Program-made: the position numbers and the translations under genes | The notes under the pieces: model-generated | What the model saw: the letters and a program-made list of their open reading frames with translations, nothing else | Told to the model about the DNA's origin: nothing | Database searches by the model: none | Shown here: positions 1-8,500 of the stretch, one piece after another | How positions within the stretch are numbered: position 1 is the first letter of the stretch | Layout of the letters: each line of letters starts with the position of its first letter | Origin: Flavobacterium micromati | GTDB taxonomy: Bacteria; Bacteroidota; Bacteroidia; Flavobacteriales; Flavobacteriaceae | DNA: 64,000 bases | Direction: 5' to 3' | Assembly: GCF_900129585.1 (NCBI RefSeq) | Contig: NZ_FQWF01000013.1 | Location: forward strand, 62,001 to 126,000

Positions 1-370
1 TATTGTCAATACTTACATTCGTTAAATAAGTTACGTAAACTTCACCATTCTTAATATGCGGATGATTAGACTGTTCAAATAAGTGTGAAGTAATTTTCTT
101 TGAAACCTCATGAATAACACTTGGGTTTTCAAAAACTTCAGTCGCAAACTTAAACATGTCATTGTAATCTAAATCAATTTCATGCGCAAATTGGAAATAG
201 TTTTCTTCTTTATCTCTAAATGGCTTAAAAAAAAATTCTTTCATCAAAGGAACAATTTCATCATTAAGATTAAAAGGTTGTTCTGATAAAAAAATTGCTT
301 CATTTCTGCTTTTATTACCAACTCTATGAATTGATAAGTTTTCAATGTGCGTGTTGTATAAATTGATCAT
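1..370 (-). CDS. Nucleoid-associated protein, NdpA/YejK-like (C-terminus outside window)
   Basis: This is the N-terminal 123 codons of a gene that runs off the left edge of the window. The translation begins MINLYNTHIENLSIHRVGNK, which resembles the start of the Bacteroidota branch of the NdpA/YejK nucleoid-associated family, a DNA-bound protein of poorly defined role. The ATG is at 368-370 and no other in-frame start lies close. The family usually runs to roughly 330-350 residues, so about a third is visible. Just upstream on this strand lies one arm of an inverted pair of G-rich repeats. The family call rests on recognition of the N-terminal segment only. Confidence 0.7.
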   Translation of the reverse strand, partial: MINLYNTHIENLSIHRVGNKSRNEAIFLSEQPFNLNDEIVPLMKEFFFKPFRDKEENYFQFAHEIDLDYNDMFKFATEVFENPSVIHEVSKKITSHLFEQSNHPHIKNGEVYVTYLTNVSIDN

Positions 371-380
371 TTTTATGGTT

Positions 381-414
381 TTCCTCCGCTCAACCCCCTC
401 CAAAGCAGGGGGAG
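381..414 (-). repeat. G-rich interspersed repeat, copy A (inverted partner of 540-573)
   Basis: Read on the minus strand this begins CTCCCCCTGCTTTGGAGGGG and continues GGTTGAGCGGAGG. It aligns without gaps to 540-573 read on the plus strand, at roughly three quarters of positions. The two copies face each other across about 125 bp between two minus-strand genes. No open frame passes through it. I recall similar sequences as scattered intergenic repeats in flavobacterial genomes, but have not checked this. Confidence 0.6.
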
Positions 415-539
415 AAGAGATGTTATTTCGAGTTTAACTTTTTAGTCTAATTAATTATCAGAGGTAGAATAGAACTTCATTTTAAAAAAAGAGTTTTCGG
501 AATGAATCTTAATATTCTCCTTATTTTTGCCTGGTTTGT

Positions 540-573
540 CTCCCTCCACTTTAAAGAGGGTTGGGGAGAGGCT
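540..573 (+). repeat. G-rich interspersed repeat, copy B
   Basis: Plus-strand partner of the element at 381-414, beginning CTCCCTCCACTTTAAAGAGG and continuing GTTGGGGAGAGG. The CTCCCT...AGAGGG part can fold into a short hairpin. It ends at the stop codon of the minus-strand gene at 573-1112, so it could lie in that gene's transcript 3' end. Confidence 0.6.
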
Positions 574-1112
574 TAATTCCAGTTTTCCTCATTACCATAG
601 TCTTCAAAACTGTCATCTCCATCAAACATATCAAGATCATCTTCATCTAAACCGTCCTCATATTCATCATTGTAACTATCAGCGTCATCCGATTCAAAGT
701 TTTTTTCCATTGCTTCATCTGGCATTTCTCCATGAGAGAAAATCGTTTCTGGGTACGTGTTACCAACAACCTGTTCTTCAATCGAAGCTAATTCAACTAA
801 AAATGTCCACATATTAATGAAATCATAGACATAAATAATTTTAGTATTTTCTTTGTCTAAAATATCGATTAATGGATAATCACTCATTATTTTTTGTTCT
901 CCAATTACATCGCCAGTATCAAAAAGAGAGATTTCATCTTCTTGATTCCAAGTTTCATCGCAGGTATAAAATGATGCTACTTCCATTCCGTCAAAACCAA
1001 AAGAATTAAAGATAGCATTGTGTAAATCTTCCAAAGTATCTTCTGCAAGTATTGCTATGTCTCTAAAAATATCTTCCTCGGCGTCTAGAATGACTCTAAA
1101 TTTATAAACCAT
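573..1112 (-). CDS. Plasmid pRiA4b ORF-3-like domain protein
   Basis: A 179-residue protein. The first 125 residues (MVYKFRVILDAEEDIFRDIA and on) match the pRiA4b ORF-3-like family, small cytoplasmic alpha/beta proteins of unknown biochemical role, common as single chromosomal genes in Bacteroidota. The last 45 residues are a strongly acidic, low-complexity Asp/Glu tail ending NEENWN. The ATG at 1110-1112 is preferred over a start nine codons upstream because the -7 element at 1137-1144 would overlap the longer form. The family is sometimes labelled an IS1096 passenger, but no transposase or terminal repeats occur here. Confidence 0.75.
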   Translation of the reverse strand: MVYKFRVILDAEEDIFRDIAILAEDTLEDLHNAIFNSFGFDGMEVASFYTCDETWNQEDEISLFDTGDVIGEQKIMSDYPLIDILDKENTKIIYVYDFINMWTFLVELASIEEQVVGNTYPETIFSHGEMPDEAMEKNFESDDADSYNDEYEDGLDEDDLDMFDGDDSFEDYGNEENWN

Positions 1113-1136
1113 AATTATTCTTGTTTTTTTGAAGGT

Positions 1137-1144
1137 CAAAGGTA
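1137..1144 (-). promoter_or_regulatory. Candidate -7 element
   Basis: Minus-strand TACCTTTG, an exact match to the Bacteroidota -7 consensus TAnnTTTG, 25 nt upstream of the ATG at 1112. No clear TTG -33 element at 17-19 nt. Confidence 0.5.
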
Positions 1145-1655
1145 AAATTTAATTTTAGATTTTGTCTCGATGTTTTAACTCAGATTTGGTTTTTGTTGAT
1201 AAAATTTTAGACTATAAAAATGTAAGATTTAAAAAACCAGCTACCTTCAAAGTTAAAAAAACAAAAAAATGTTGGTTAAGAAACGATTAAAGCAAAAACT
1301 TAGATACTCTTGTATTTCTTAAATGGTTTAAAAAAACGATAGTATTTAATTCTCATTATTTATTAAAGCAATTTCTGTTTTTACAGCATAACAAATAGTG
1401 CATATTAAAAATTCACCCGAGTTTTAAGTTTTATGTAATTATTATAAATTTTCCTCTTTTTTACTGTAATTATTTAATAAACTAGGAGTCGCTTTTTTCT
1501 CCTCAATTTGCACGACAGGAAGCGTAGTTTAAAATTAATTTTATTGCTTTTTCAGCTAGCCATCATTTAAAATAATTTATTCTAAAAAAAAAATATTTTA
1601 CGTTGTAAAATAAATAATAACAACTAAAAAAATCACTTTTTTTCCAAATTAGCAT

Positions 1656-1682
1656 AAAAAAACCTAATCAATCGATTAGGCT
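1656..1682 (-). terminator. Rho-independent terminator
   Basis: Minus-strand hairpin with 7-bp arms CCTAATC and GATTAGG around a 4-nt loop, followed by seven T. It lies just past the stop codon of the secreted protein at 1690-2085. Confidence 0.85.
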
Positions 1683-1689
1683 TTCATTT

Positions 1690-2085
1690 TTATTGTTTTG
1701 GTTCGGAACAAAGTCCCACAATTTCATGAAAAGTGTCGTGCAAATCAGTTATCGATTTCACTATTTCTGCATCAGCGCCATTAGATTTTACTAATTTATG
1801 CAATGCTTTACTTTTCATTTGCATCCGTTCTGCCGAAGCTAGTATTGCCGAAGTTCTAAACTCAGCTGGAATATCCGATTTCAATAACTGAGCTGATTTT
1901 GTCATCATTTCTTCTGATCGCGCTTTTATTGGAGCTAGATTTCCTTCTTCAGCAGGATGAAAAGTTTCTGACATTACTCCGTGAAGTTCTTTCACAGCCG
2001 GCCATTTGTCAAAGGTAGATTGTGCAGAAACGGAGTTTGTAATCACAATTAATGCTAAGACTAAAAATACTTTGAGATGTTTCAT
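1690..2085 (-). CDS. Small secreted helical protein, unknown function
   Basis: A 131-residue protein with a clear Sec signal peptide (about residues 1-21, MKHLKVFLVLALIVITNSVS then AQ). The mature part is almost entirely helix-forming and rich in Met, His, Lys and Glu, suggesting a periplasmic four-helix bundle like cytochrome b562 or CopC-neighbour proteins. No CxxCH heme site is present and only one Cys remains in the mature chain. I cannot name a function. It has its own -7 element (2114-2121) and terminator, so it is probably transcribed alone. Confidence 0.7.
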   Translation of the reverse strand: MKHLKVFLVLALIVITNSVSAQSTFDKWPAVKELHGVMSETFHPAEEGNLAPIKARSEEMMTKSAQLLKSDIPAEFRTSAILASAERMQMKSKALHKLVKSNGADAEIVKSITDLHDTFHEIVGLCSEPKQ

Positions 2086-2113
2086 TATGATTTGTTTAAG
2101 GTTTATGATTTAA

Positions 2114-2121
2114 CAAAGATA
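2114..2121 (-). promoter_or_regulatory. Candidate -7 element
   Basis: Minus-strand TATCTTTG, exact TAnnTTTG match, 29 nt upstream of the ATG of the secreted protein at 2085. Confidence 0.5.
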
Positions 2122-2165
2122 GCAGATTTTAGTTTTCGGACTTATTATTTTTATTTAGAAATTTC

Positions 2166-2729
2166 CTAAACGTTCAATTTCCGAATCACCTTTGCAGGGT
2201 TGCCTACAGCCAGCGAATTATCTGGAATATCTTTTGTTACAACAGAACCAGCTCCAATCACACAACCCTTTCCAATAGTGACACCTGGACAAATGACAGA
2301 ATTTCCGCCTATCCAGCAATCATCACCTATCGTAATTGGCAACGCATTTTCTGATGTTCGTCTTAATTCAGCTTCTAACGGATGGGTTGCGGTATACAAT
2401 TGAACTCCTGGAGCAAAAAACACATTGGAGCCAATAGTAACTTTGGTACAATCCAAAACCACACAGTTCACGTTAAAATAAACATTTTCTCCACAAAAAA
2501 TATTGTATCCGTAATCACAAAAAAAAGGAGGTTCAATATATAAGTTTGCTCCGGCATTTGGAATCAGTTCTTTGATTATTTCCCGTGCTTTCTTCGTAAT
2601 TCTATACTCCGTTACATTTAACCGATGAAGTAAGTTTTTAGATTTTCGCCTGTCTTTGACTAAAACAGCATCACCAGCTAAATAATACGCTCCAGCAATC
2701 ATTTTCTCTTTTTCGGTTTTTGGTTCCAT
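2166..2729 (-). CDS. Maltose/galactoside O-acetyltransferase-like hexapeptide protein
   Basis: A 187-residue acyltransferase of the Maa/LacA/NodL family, which transfers acetyl from acetyl-CoA to sugar hydroxyls. The N-terminus MEPKTEKEKMIAGAYYLAGD is the Mac-domain helix pair. From about residue 70 the chain is left-handed beta-helix (hexapeptide repeats such as VTIGSNVFFAPG, ITIGDDCWIGGNSVICPGVT), with the acceptor-site His in TATHPL. The ATG at 2727-2729 matches the family length. The frame stays open 57 codons further upstream but that part covers an interspersed repeat and a regulatory site. The physiological substrate cannot be told from sequence. Confidence 0.85.
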   Translation of the reverse strand: MEPKTEKEKMIAGAYYLAGDAVLVKDRRKSKNLLHRLNVTEYRITKKAREIIKELIPNAGANLYIEPPFFCDYGYNIFCGENVYFNVNCVVLDCTKVTIGSNVFFAPGVQLYTATHPLEAELRRTSENALPITIGDDCWIGGNSVICPGVTIGKGCVIGAGSVVTKDIPDNSLAVGNPAKVIRKLNV

Positions 2730-2767
2730 ATTTTTTTTTGTTTTTTGGGCATGCCCTCCGCAAAAGC

Positions 2768-2827
2768 TCCGGTCGGGCTGTTCGTTACAATCTCCCCTAA
2801 AAAGGGGAGGATTTTCACTGCCATCCC
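2768..2827 (+). repeat. Interspersed palindromic element, member 1
   Basis: Conserved left flank CGGGCTGTTCGTTACAATC, an inner hairpin CTCCCCTAAAAAGGGGAG (7-bp arms), then right flank GGATTTTCACTGCCATC. The flanks match those of the element at 53169-53248 read on the minus strand, while the inner hairpin is different. It lies in the leader of the acetyltransferase gene, on the opposite strand to that gene. Confidence 0.65.
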
Positions 2828-2891
2828 TCATGCAAATCCAGCTGGGAGATACAATAGAATGTTGTAAATATAATCTATAATTAAATTCATT

Positions 2892-2962
2892 ACAACTCAT
2901 CCGCTAATTTCAACAGTTCAGCACAGTATAGTTTTTCTTGCTTTATTTCTAAAATACATTTG
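2892..2962 (+). promoter_or_regulatory. LytTR-type direct repeat and promoter of the TonB receptor gene
   Basis: Half-site ACAACTCAT (2892-2900), 12-bp spacer, half-site ACAGTTCAG (2913-2921), then a -7 element TACATTTG at 2955-2962. The -7 starts 34 nt after the second half-site ends and lies 22 nt before the ATG. ACAGTTCAG fits the published LytTR consensus. The same arrangement with the same spacing occurs at 11537 and 12071. There is no good TTG at -33, as expected for an activator-dependent promoter. Confidence 0.75.
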
Positions 2963-2983
2963 CTTCATCAAAAACTAAATACG

Positions 2984-5143
2984 ATGAAAACCATTTTTAC
3001 TTTAAGTGTAATTTTATTAACAACGGTGCTTTTCTCTCAAACAACAATTTCAGGTAAAATAGTAGATGAAAAAGGAAAGCCTGTTGCAGCTGCTAATATT
3101 TTTATCGACGGAACTTATGACGGAACTTCAAGTTCTGAAGTGGGAGAATTTACTTTTGAAACAAAAACCAAAGGAAATCAAACCTTAGTGGTTAGTTTCC
3201 TTATTTACGAATCTTCAAAAATAGTCATTGATGTTGCTAATGCTAAAAATTTAACTGTAAAACTGCGTGAAAGTGTAACCTCACTTGATGCTGTTGTTAT
3301 TACAGCAGGAACTTTAGAAGCTGGTGATAAATCAAGAGTTTCGGTATTAAAACCTTTAGATATTGTTACCACAGCTGGTTCCGCAGGAAATATTATAGCT
3401 GCATTGCAAACTTTACCAGGAACACAATTAGTAGGTGAGGACGGACGATTATTTGTGCGCGGTGGCGAGGCTAATGAGACACAAACATTTATTGATGGAA
3501 TAAGAGTAGCACAACCCTACGGCGCAAGTACGCTTAACATTCCCGCTCGTGGTCGGTTTTCTCCTTTCCTTTTTAGCGGTATATCTTTTTCAACAGGAGG
3601 TTATTCAGCCGAATATGGCGAAGCATTGTCTAGTGTTTTGTTATTAAACACACAAGATGATCCCGATCAAAATAAAACTGAAATCTCACTTATGACCGTT
3701 GGTTTAGGTTTAGGCAACACTCAAAAATGGAAAAAAAGCTCATTGACTCTCAATGCTAATTATACCAATCTAGCTCCATACCAAGTTTTAATTCCTCAAA
3801 ACGTGGACTGGAACAGTCCGTTTCGGTCTTTGTCTGGAGAAACAGTGTATCGGTATAATTTTAACAACGGAATTTTAAAGGTTTATGCATCATTTGAAAG
3901 TTCTAAATTTGATATTAACCAGAAAAGTATCAATTCGCCCGATAAAATCAGAGTCGATTTGAACAACAATAATTTCTACATGAATTCATCGTATAAAGGT
4001 GTTTTTGGAAATAATTGGCAAATCACAACTGGATTGAGTTACGGGTACAGTAACAACAAAATCAACTTGAATTTAGATAATGTGTCAAATGACGAAAATG
4101 CTGCTCATTTAAAACTAAAACTGCGAAAAAGTTTTTCAGATCGATTGAAGTTATCGTTCGGTGCGGATTATTTTATTACGAAATTTAATGAAGATTTTAG
4201 TCCAACTTCAGGTTTGATTTTTACGAATGGTTATCAATCTAACATTGCTGCCGTTTACAGTGAAGCCGATATTTTCTTTTCTAAAAATTGGGCTGCAAAA
4301 GTAGGAGTGAGAGCAGCAAATAATGCTTTATTAAATGAAACTGCTATCTCACCCCGAATTTCATTTGCCTATAAGATGGCCAAAAACAGTCAATTCTCAT
4401 TTGCTTATGGCGATTTTACTCAAACGCCAAATGCGGATTATGTTAAATATTCAAGATACCATCAATTTGAAAGCGAAAAAGCTTCTCACTATATTTTGAA
4501 TTATCAATACAATAAAAACGGAAAAACCTTTAGAGCGGAAACGTACTTTAAGGACTATCGGAATCTAGTAAAATTCGATACAGAAACTGCTGTATTTAAT
4601 TCGGATTACAGCAATACAGGGTCCGGATACGCTAAAGGTTTGGATCTTTTTTGGAGAGATGGAAAATCAATCAAGAATTTAGAATATTGGATTTCGTATT
4701 CTTACATCGATACCGAAAGAGATTACAGAAACTTCCCAGTACAAGTAACACCAAATTTTGTTGCTGATCACACTTTGTCTATTGTAACTAAATATTGGAT
4801 CAGCGATTTAAAATCGCAAGTAGGTTTCACACATTCTTTTAGTACAGGAAGGCCGTATAATAATCCAAATGAAACACAGTTTATGAATGGAAAAACGAAA
4901 GCATTCAATAATTTAAGTTTTAACTGGGCGTATTTATTGTCGCCTCAAAAAATTCTGTATTTCTCTGTTTCCAATGTTTTAGGAACCCAAAACGTTTTTG
5001 GTTACGAATACGCGAATAAGCCAAATGACGTAGGTGTTTTTAATAGAAAAGAAATTATTCCTACCGCAGATCGTTTTTTCTTTATTGGATTCTTCTGGAC
5101 AATTAGCAACGATAAAAAGGATAATCAATTGAGGAATTTGTAA
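2984..5143 (+). CDS. TonB-dependent outer-membrane receptor with carboxypeptidase-regulatory-like domain
   Basis: A 719-residue outer-membrane receptor. The order is signal peptide (MKTIFTLSVILLTTVLFSQT), a CarboxypepD_reg-like Ig domain to about residue 95, a plug domain from about 110 to 225 (VFVRGGEAN-type motif, here LFVRGGEANETQTFIDGIRV), then a beta-barrel ending near FFFIGFFWTISND. It should import an unknown ligand by energy from TonB. No SusD partner lies next to it, so it is unlikely to be a glycan SusCD system. The ATG at 2984 is chosen because it starts the signal peptide. The promoter carries a LytTR-type site, tying it to the two-component genes near 13-15.7 kb. Confidence 0.9.
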   Translation: MKTIFTLSVILLTTVLFSQTTISGKIVDEKGKPVAAANIFIDGTYDGTSSSEVGEFTFETKTKGNQTLVVSFLIYESSKIVIDVANAKNLTVKLRESVTSLDAVVITAGTLEAGDKSRVSVLKPLDIVTTAGSAGNIIAALQTLPGTQLVGEDGRLFVRGGEANETQTFIDGIRVAQPYGASTLNIPARGRFSPFLFSGISFSTGGYSAEYGEALSSVLLLNTQDDPDQNKTEISLMTVGLGLGNTQKWKKSSLTLNANYTNLAPYQVLIPQNVDWNSPFRSLSGETVYRYNFNNGILKVYASFESSKFDINQKSINSPDKIRVDLNNNNFYMNSSYKGVFGNNWQITTGLSYGYSNNKINLNLDNVSNDENAAHLKLKLRKSFSDRLKLSFGADYFITKFNEDFSPTSGLIFTNGYQSNIAAVYSEADIFFSKNWAAKVGVRAANNALLNETAISPRISFAYKMAKNSQFSFAYGDFTQTPNADYVKYSRYHQFESEKASHYILNYQYNKNGKTFRAETYFKDYRNLVKFDTETAVFNSDYSNTGSGYAKGLDLFWRDGKSIKNLEYWISYSYIDTERDYRNFPVQVTPNFVADHTLSIVTKYWISDLKSQVGFTHSFSTGRPYNNPNETQFMNGKTKAFNNLSFNWAYLLSPQKILYFSVSNVLGTQNVFGYEYANKPNDVGVFNRKEIIPTADRFFFIGFFWTISNDKKDNQLRNL

Positions 5144-5550
5144 CGGAGTTTTTTAACTAAAATGTCTAAAAGTCATTTGTTTAGCATTCACTTATTTTTA
5201 AAGATCAATTACTGATCGCCACTCACTAATTTCTAGATATAAAGTACTAGCGACTAATAACCAAAGGCTAATAATCACTTATTAAGAACTAAATCGTAAT
5301 TGTTAAAATAGATCAGCCTGTTAAGAAAGCAGGTGATGCATATAACTCTGATAAATACTATCACATTAGGATTTGAAAAGTAAGTAGTCACTTATTATAA
5401 ACTCTCGCCAGTGGTTGACAAACAACCTTTTTTTATACGAAGCGAACAATAAAAACTATTAAAAAAAATAAATAATGTTAAAGCATTAAAAGACGCGTTA
5501 ATTGAAAAGACTTTTGTATTCTTGTAGTAAAATTCAACAACCCCAATTTT
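5144..5550. other. Gene-free stretch (407 bp) with CTAAT micro-repeats
   Basis: A+T-rich spacer before the LRR gene. Between about 5220 and 5290 it contains several degenerate copies of ACTAATAACC/GGCTAATAATC, resembling those at about 11440-11530. No LytTR-type half-site, terminator with a T-tract or credible short gene was found. A weak -7-like TATTCTTG occurs at about 5515-5525. Confidence 0.5.
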
Positions 5551-8500
5551 ATGAAATCAAAATTACTTTTGTTGTTTATGTTTTTGACAATTATCACACA
5601 AGCTCAAACCAATTTGGTTCCGAACGGTAATTTCGAAAACTGGACATCATCCTCACAACCAGATCAATGGTTTAGATTTTTTAACGGATTAGTATTCCAA
5701 AGCACTTCAGCTCAAAATGGAAGTTCGAGTACCAAAATGCAAATTACAAGCGGAACCTTTAACTTCATCAACAGTGAATTTTTCCCAGTTGTAGGAGGGA
5801 AAACCTATCGCATAACGATGTACCAAAAACTTGTTGCGGGCACTTTTACGGCCATCGACCTTCGTTTGTATAACAAACCAGGGACTTTTAAAGCTGAAAT
5901 TGCAAGAAAAACAGATGCCGTAACTTCTAGCACTGAATGGCGAAAAATAGAATTTGACTACACGCCAACGATAAGCGAATCTATCGAAGTAGATATCTGG
6001 ACAACGGGCACGCTGAACTCTGAAATATTAGTAGACAATGTATCGGTAATTGATGTGGCAACAATTGGTGCTGCCTATACCTTAATCCCAGATCTTAATT
6101 TTGAAAAACGATTAATCGCCCTTGGGCACGATTCAGGTGCTCCTGATGGTAAGGTTTTGACTTCAAGTATAGCATCAGTCACATCATTAAATGTTAATAC
6201 TGTAAATATTTCTGATTTAACAGGGATTCAAGATTTTGTTTCCTTAAAAACACTGGAATGCTTCACCGGCAACGGTTATGGGAGCTCTGGTGGAAGTGGA
6301 TTGTTGACAAAACTAGATGTCACAAAGAACGTAGCATTAATTAGTTTAACTGCTACCGGAAATAAAATTAAAGATGTAGATCTCTCTCAAAACATCCTCT
6401 TAAAGTCCATAAATATTCAAGGTAGTGGGATGACGACACTGGATGTTTCTAAAAATGTTCATTTGACTTCTTTAATTTGTGGTTTCAATGAATTAATCAC
6501 TTTAGATGTTTCTAAAAATGTGGCCTTAACAGAGCTTTTTTGCAATTCCAACAGATTAACGATATTAAATCTTTCAAATAATTTAGTACTAACAAATTTA
6601 AGCTGTTCCGGTAATCAACTAGTAAATTTAGATATTACTAAAAACGTAGCCTTAAAAACATTAATTTGTTTTAATAATCAACTTGCCAGTTTAGATGTAA
6701 CAAAAAATATAGATTTAATCACTTTAATTTGTGATTCGAATCAACTTGCCAGTTTAGATGTAACAAAAAATATAGATTTAATCACTTTAATTTGTGATTC
6801 GAATCAATTAACCACACTCGATGTTTCTAAGAATTTAGATTTAAATACTTTGCATTGTAATAGCAACGAACTAAGCACACTAGACGTTTCTAAATTTGTT
6901 AAATTAACTAGTTTACAATGTAAACAGAATAATTTAACTGCATTAGATATTTCAAAAAATATAGCATTAAAAACTATAATTTGTAATTCAAACAAACTAA
7001 CCAGTTTAAATCTAAAAAACGGAAAAAACAGCTTCATAACAAATTCAAATATTGATCTTTCATTAAATCCTGACCTAAGTTGTATTGGTGTGGATGATGT
7101 TACTTATGCAAACACAAATTGGGCTACTAAAAAGGATGTTAATGCAGTATTTTCTTCTTATGACTGCTCAACAATTACAGCAATTACAGATTCTAAATTT
7201 GAAGACAAACTTATTGCATTGGGTATTGATACTGATGGTAAAAATAGAATAATATTAAATTCAAGCATTGCAACTATTACATCATTAGACCTTTCTAATA
7301 GCGGAATTGCAGATTTGAAAGGTATCGAAGGTTTTGCAGCATTGACTACTTTAAATTGTTCAATAAATCAATTAAAAAAAATAGATGTCTCTAAAAACGC
7401 AGCAATGGCCAATTTAAATTGTTCTAATAATCCATCTTTAATTTGTATTCAAGTGGCTGATATTGCTGCCGCAGAAAAATGGACTACCACCAAAGATGCT
7501 ACAGCTAGTTTTAGTTTAGATTGTAGCATTTATACGCTTATTCCTGACTCTAAATTTGAAGACAAACTCATTGCATTAAAGATCGATAACGATGGAAAAA
7601 ATGGTAAAGTCGCTACTCAAAGCATTGCTAATTTAACCACATTAAATGTTTCAGATAGCAACATTTCAGACTTGACAGGAATTCAAGATTTTTTAGAATT
7701 AAAATTTTTAAATTGTCAACGAAACCAAATTTCAAATTTAAATGTTTCAAATAATTTGAAATTAAATTATTTACATTGCTTTAGTAACAAATTAACAAGT
7801 TTGGATGTTACAAAAAATATTTTATTAAACGACTTAGACTGTAGTGCCAACCTTATGTCAAATTTAGATGTAACCAAAAATACAGCTTTACGTTTTTTGG
7901 CCATATCTCATGCTCCAATAAATATAGGCATTTCAGGAAAAGGGCAATTTGAATCTATTGATGTTTCTAAAAATCTTATTCTAGAAAAACTTTATTGTCA
8001 GCAAAACAAAATACAAACACTAGATCTTTCAAAAAATGTAAAATTACAACACCTGGAATGTTCTGAAAATTATATAAAAGACCTAAACGTTTCGAATAAT
8101 TTTTTGCTAACCTATCTAAAAGTTGATAAAAATCAATTAACCAATATTGATGTTTCAAAAAATATTTTATTGAGATACTTTTCTGCTGACCAGAACAATC
8201 TAACAAGATTAGATGTTTCTAAAAATGTTTTATTGACAAATATAGGTTGTGAAGGAAATCAATTAAAAGATTTAGATGTATCTAAAAATACCAAATTAAA
8301 TCAATTGTTTTGTGAAGGTAATCAGCTTAAAAGTTTAAATTTAAAAAACGGAAATAATAAATTAATAGGTTTTTCAAGTTTCAAAAATAATAAAGAGTTA
8401 AGTTGTATTGAAGTAGATGATATTACTTATTCAAATGCGAATTGGATAACCTATAAAGATTCAAATACAAATTACAGTATTAATTGTACTTCCTCTACTA

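Larger units (their letters stand above)
1113..1689. other. Gene-free stretch (577 bp)
   Basis: Very A+T-rich spacer. It holds the promoter of the gene ending at 573 (at its left end) and the terminator of the gene at 1690-2085 (at its right end). I found no credible open frame, RNA gene or repeat in the middle. Confidence 0.6.

Noticed and set aside
573..1112. Insertion sequence, suggested by the IS1096-passenger label of the family
   Set aside because: No transposase, no terminal inverted repeats and no target duplication nearby; the family is mostly chromosomal.
2730..2900. Possible 57-residue N-terminal extension of the acetyltransferase
   Set aside because: It covers an interspersed repeat and the LytTR-type site, and the family starts at the internal Met at 2729.
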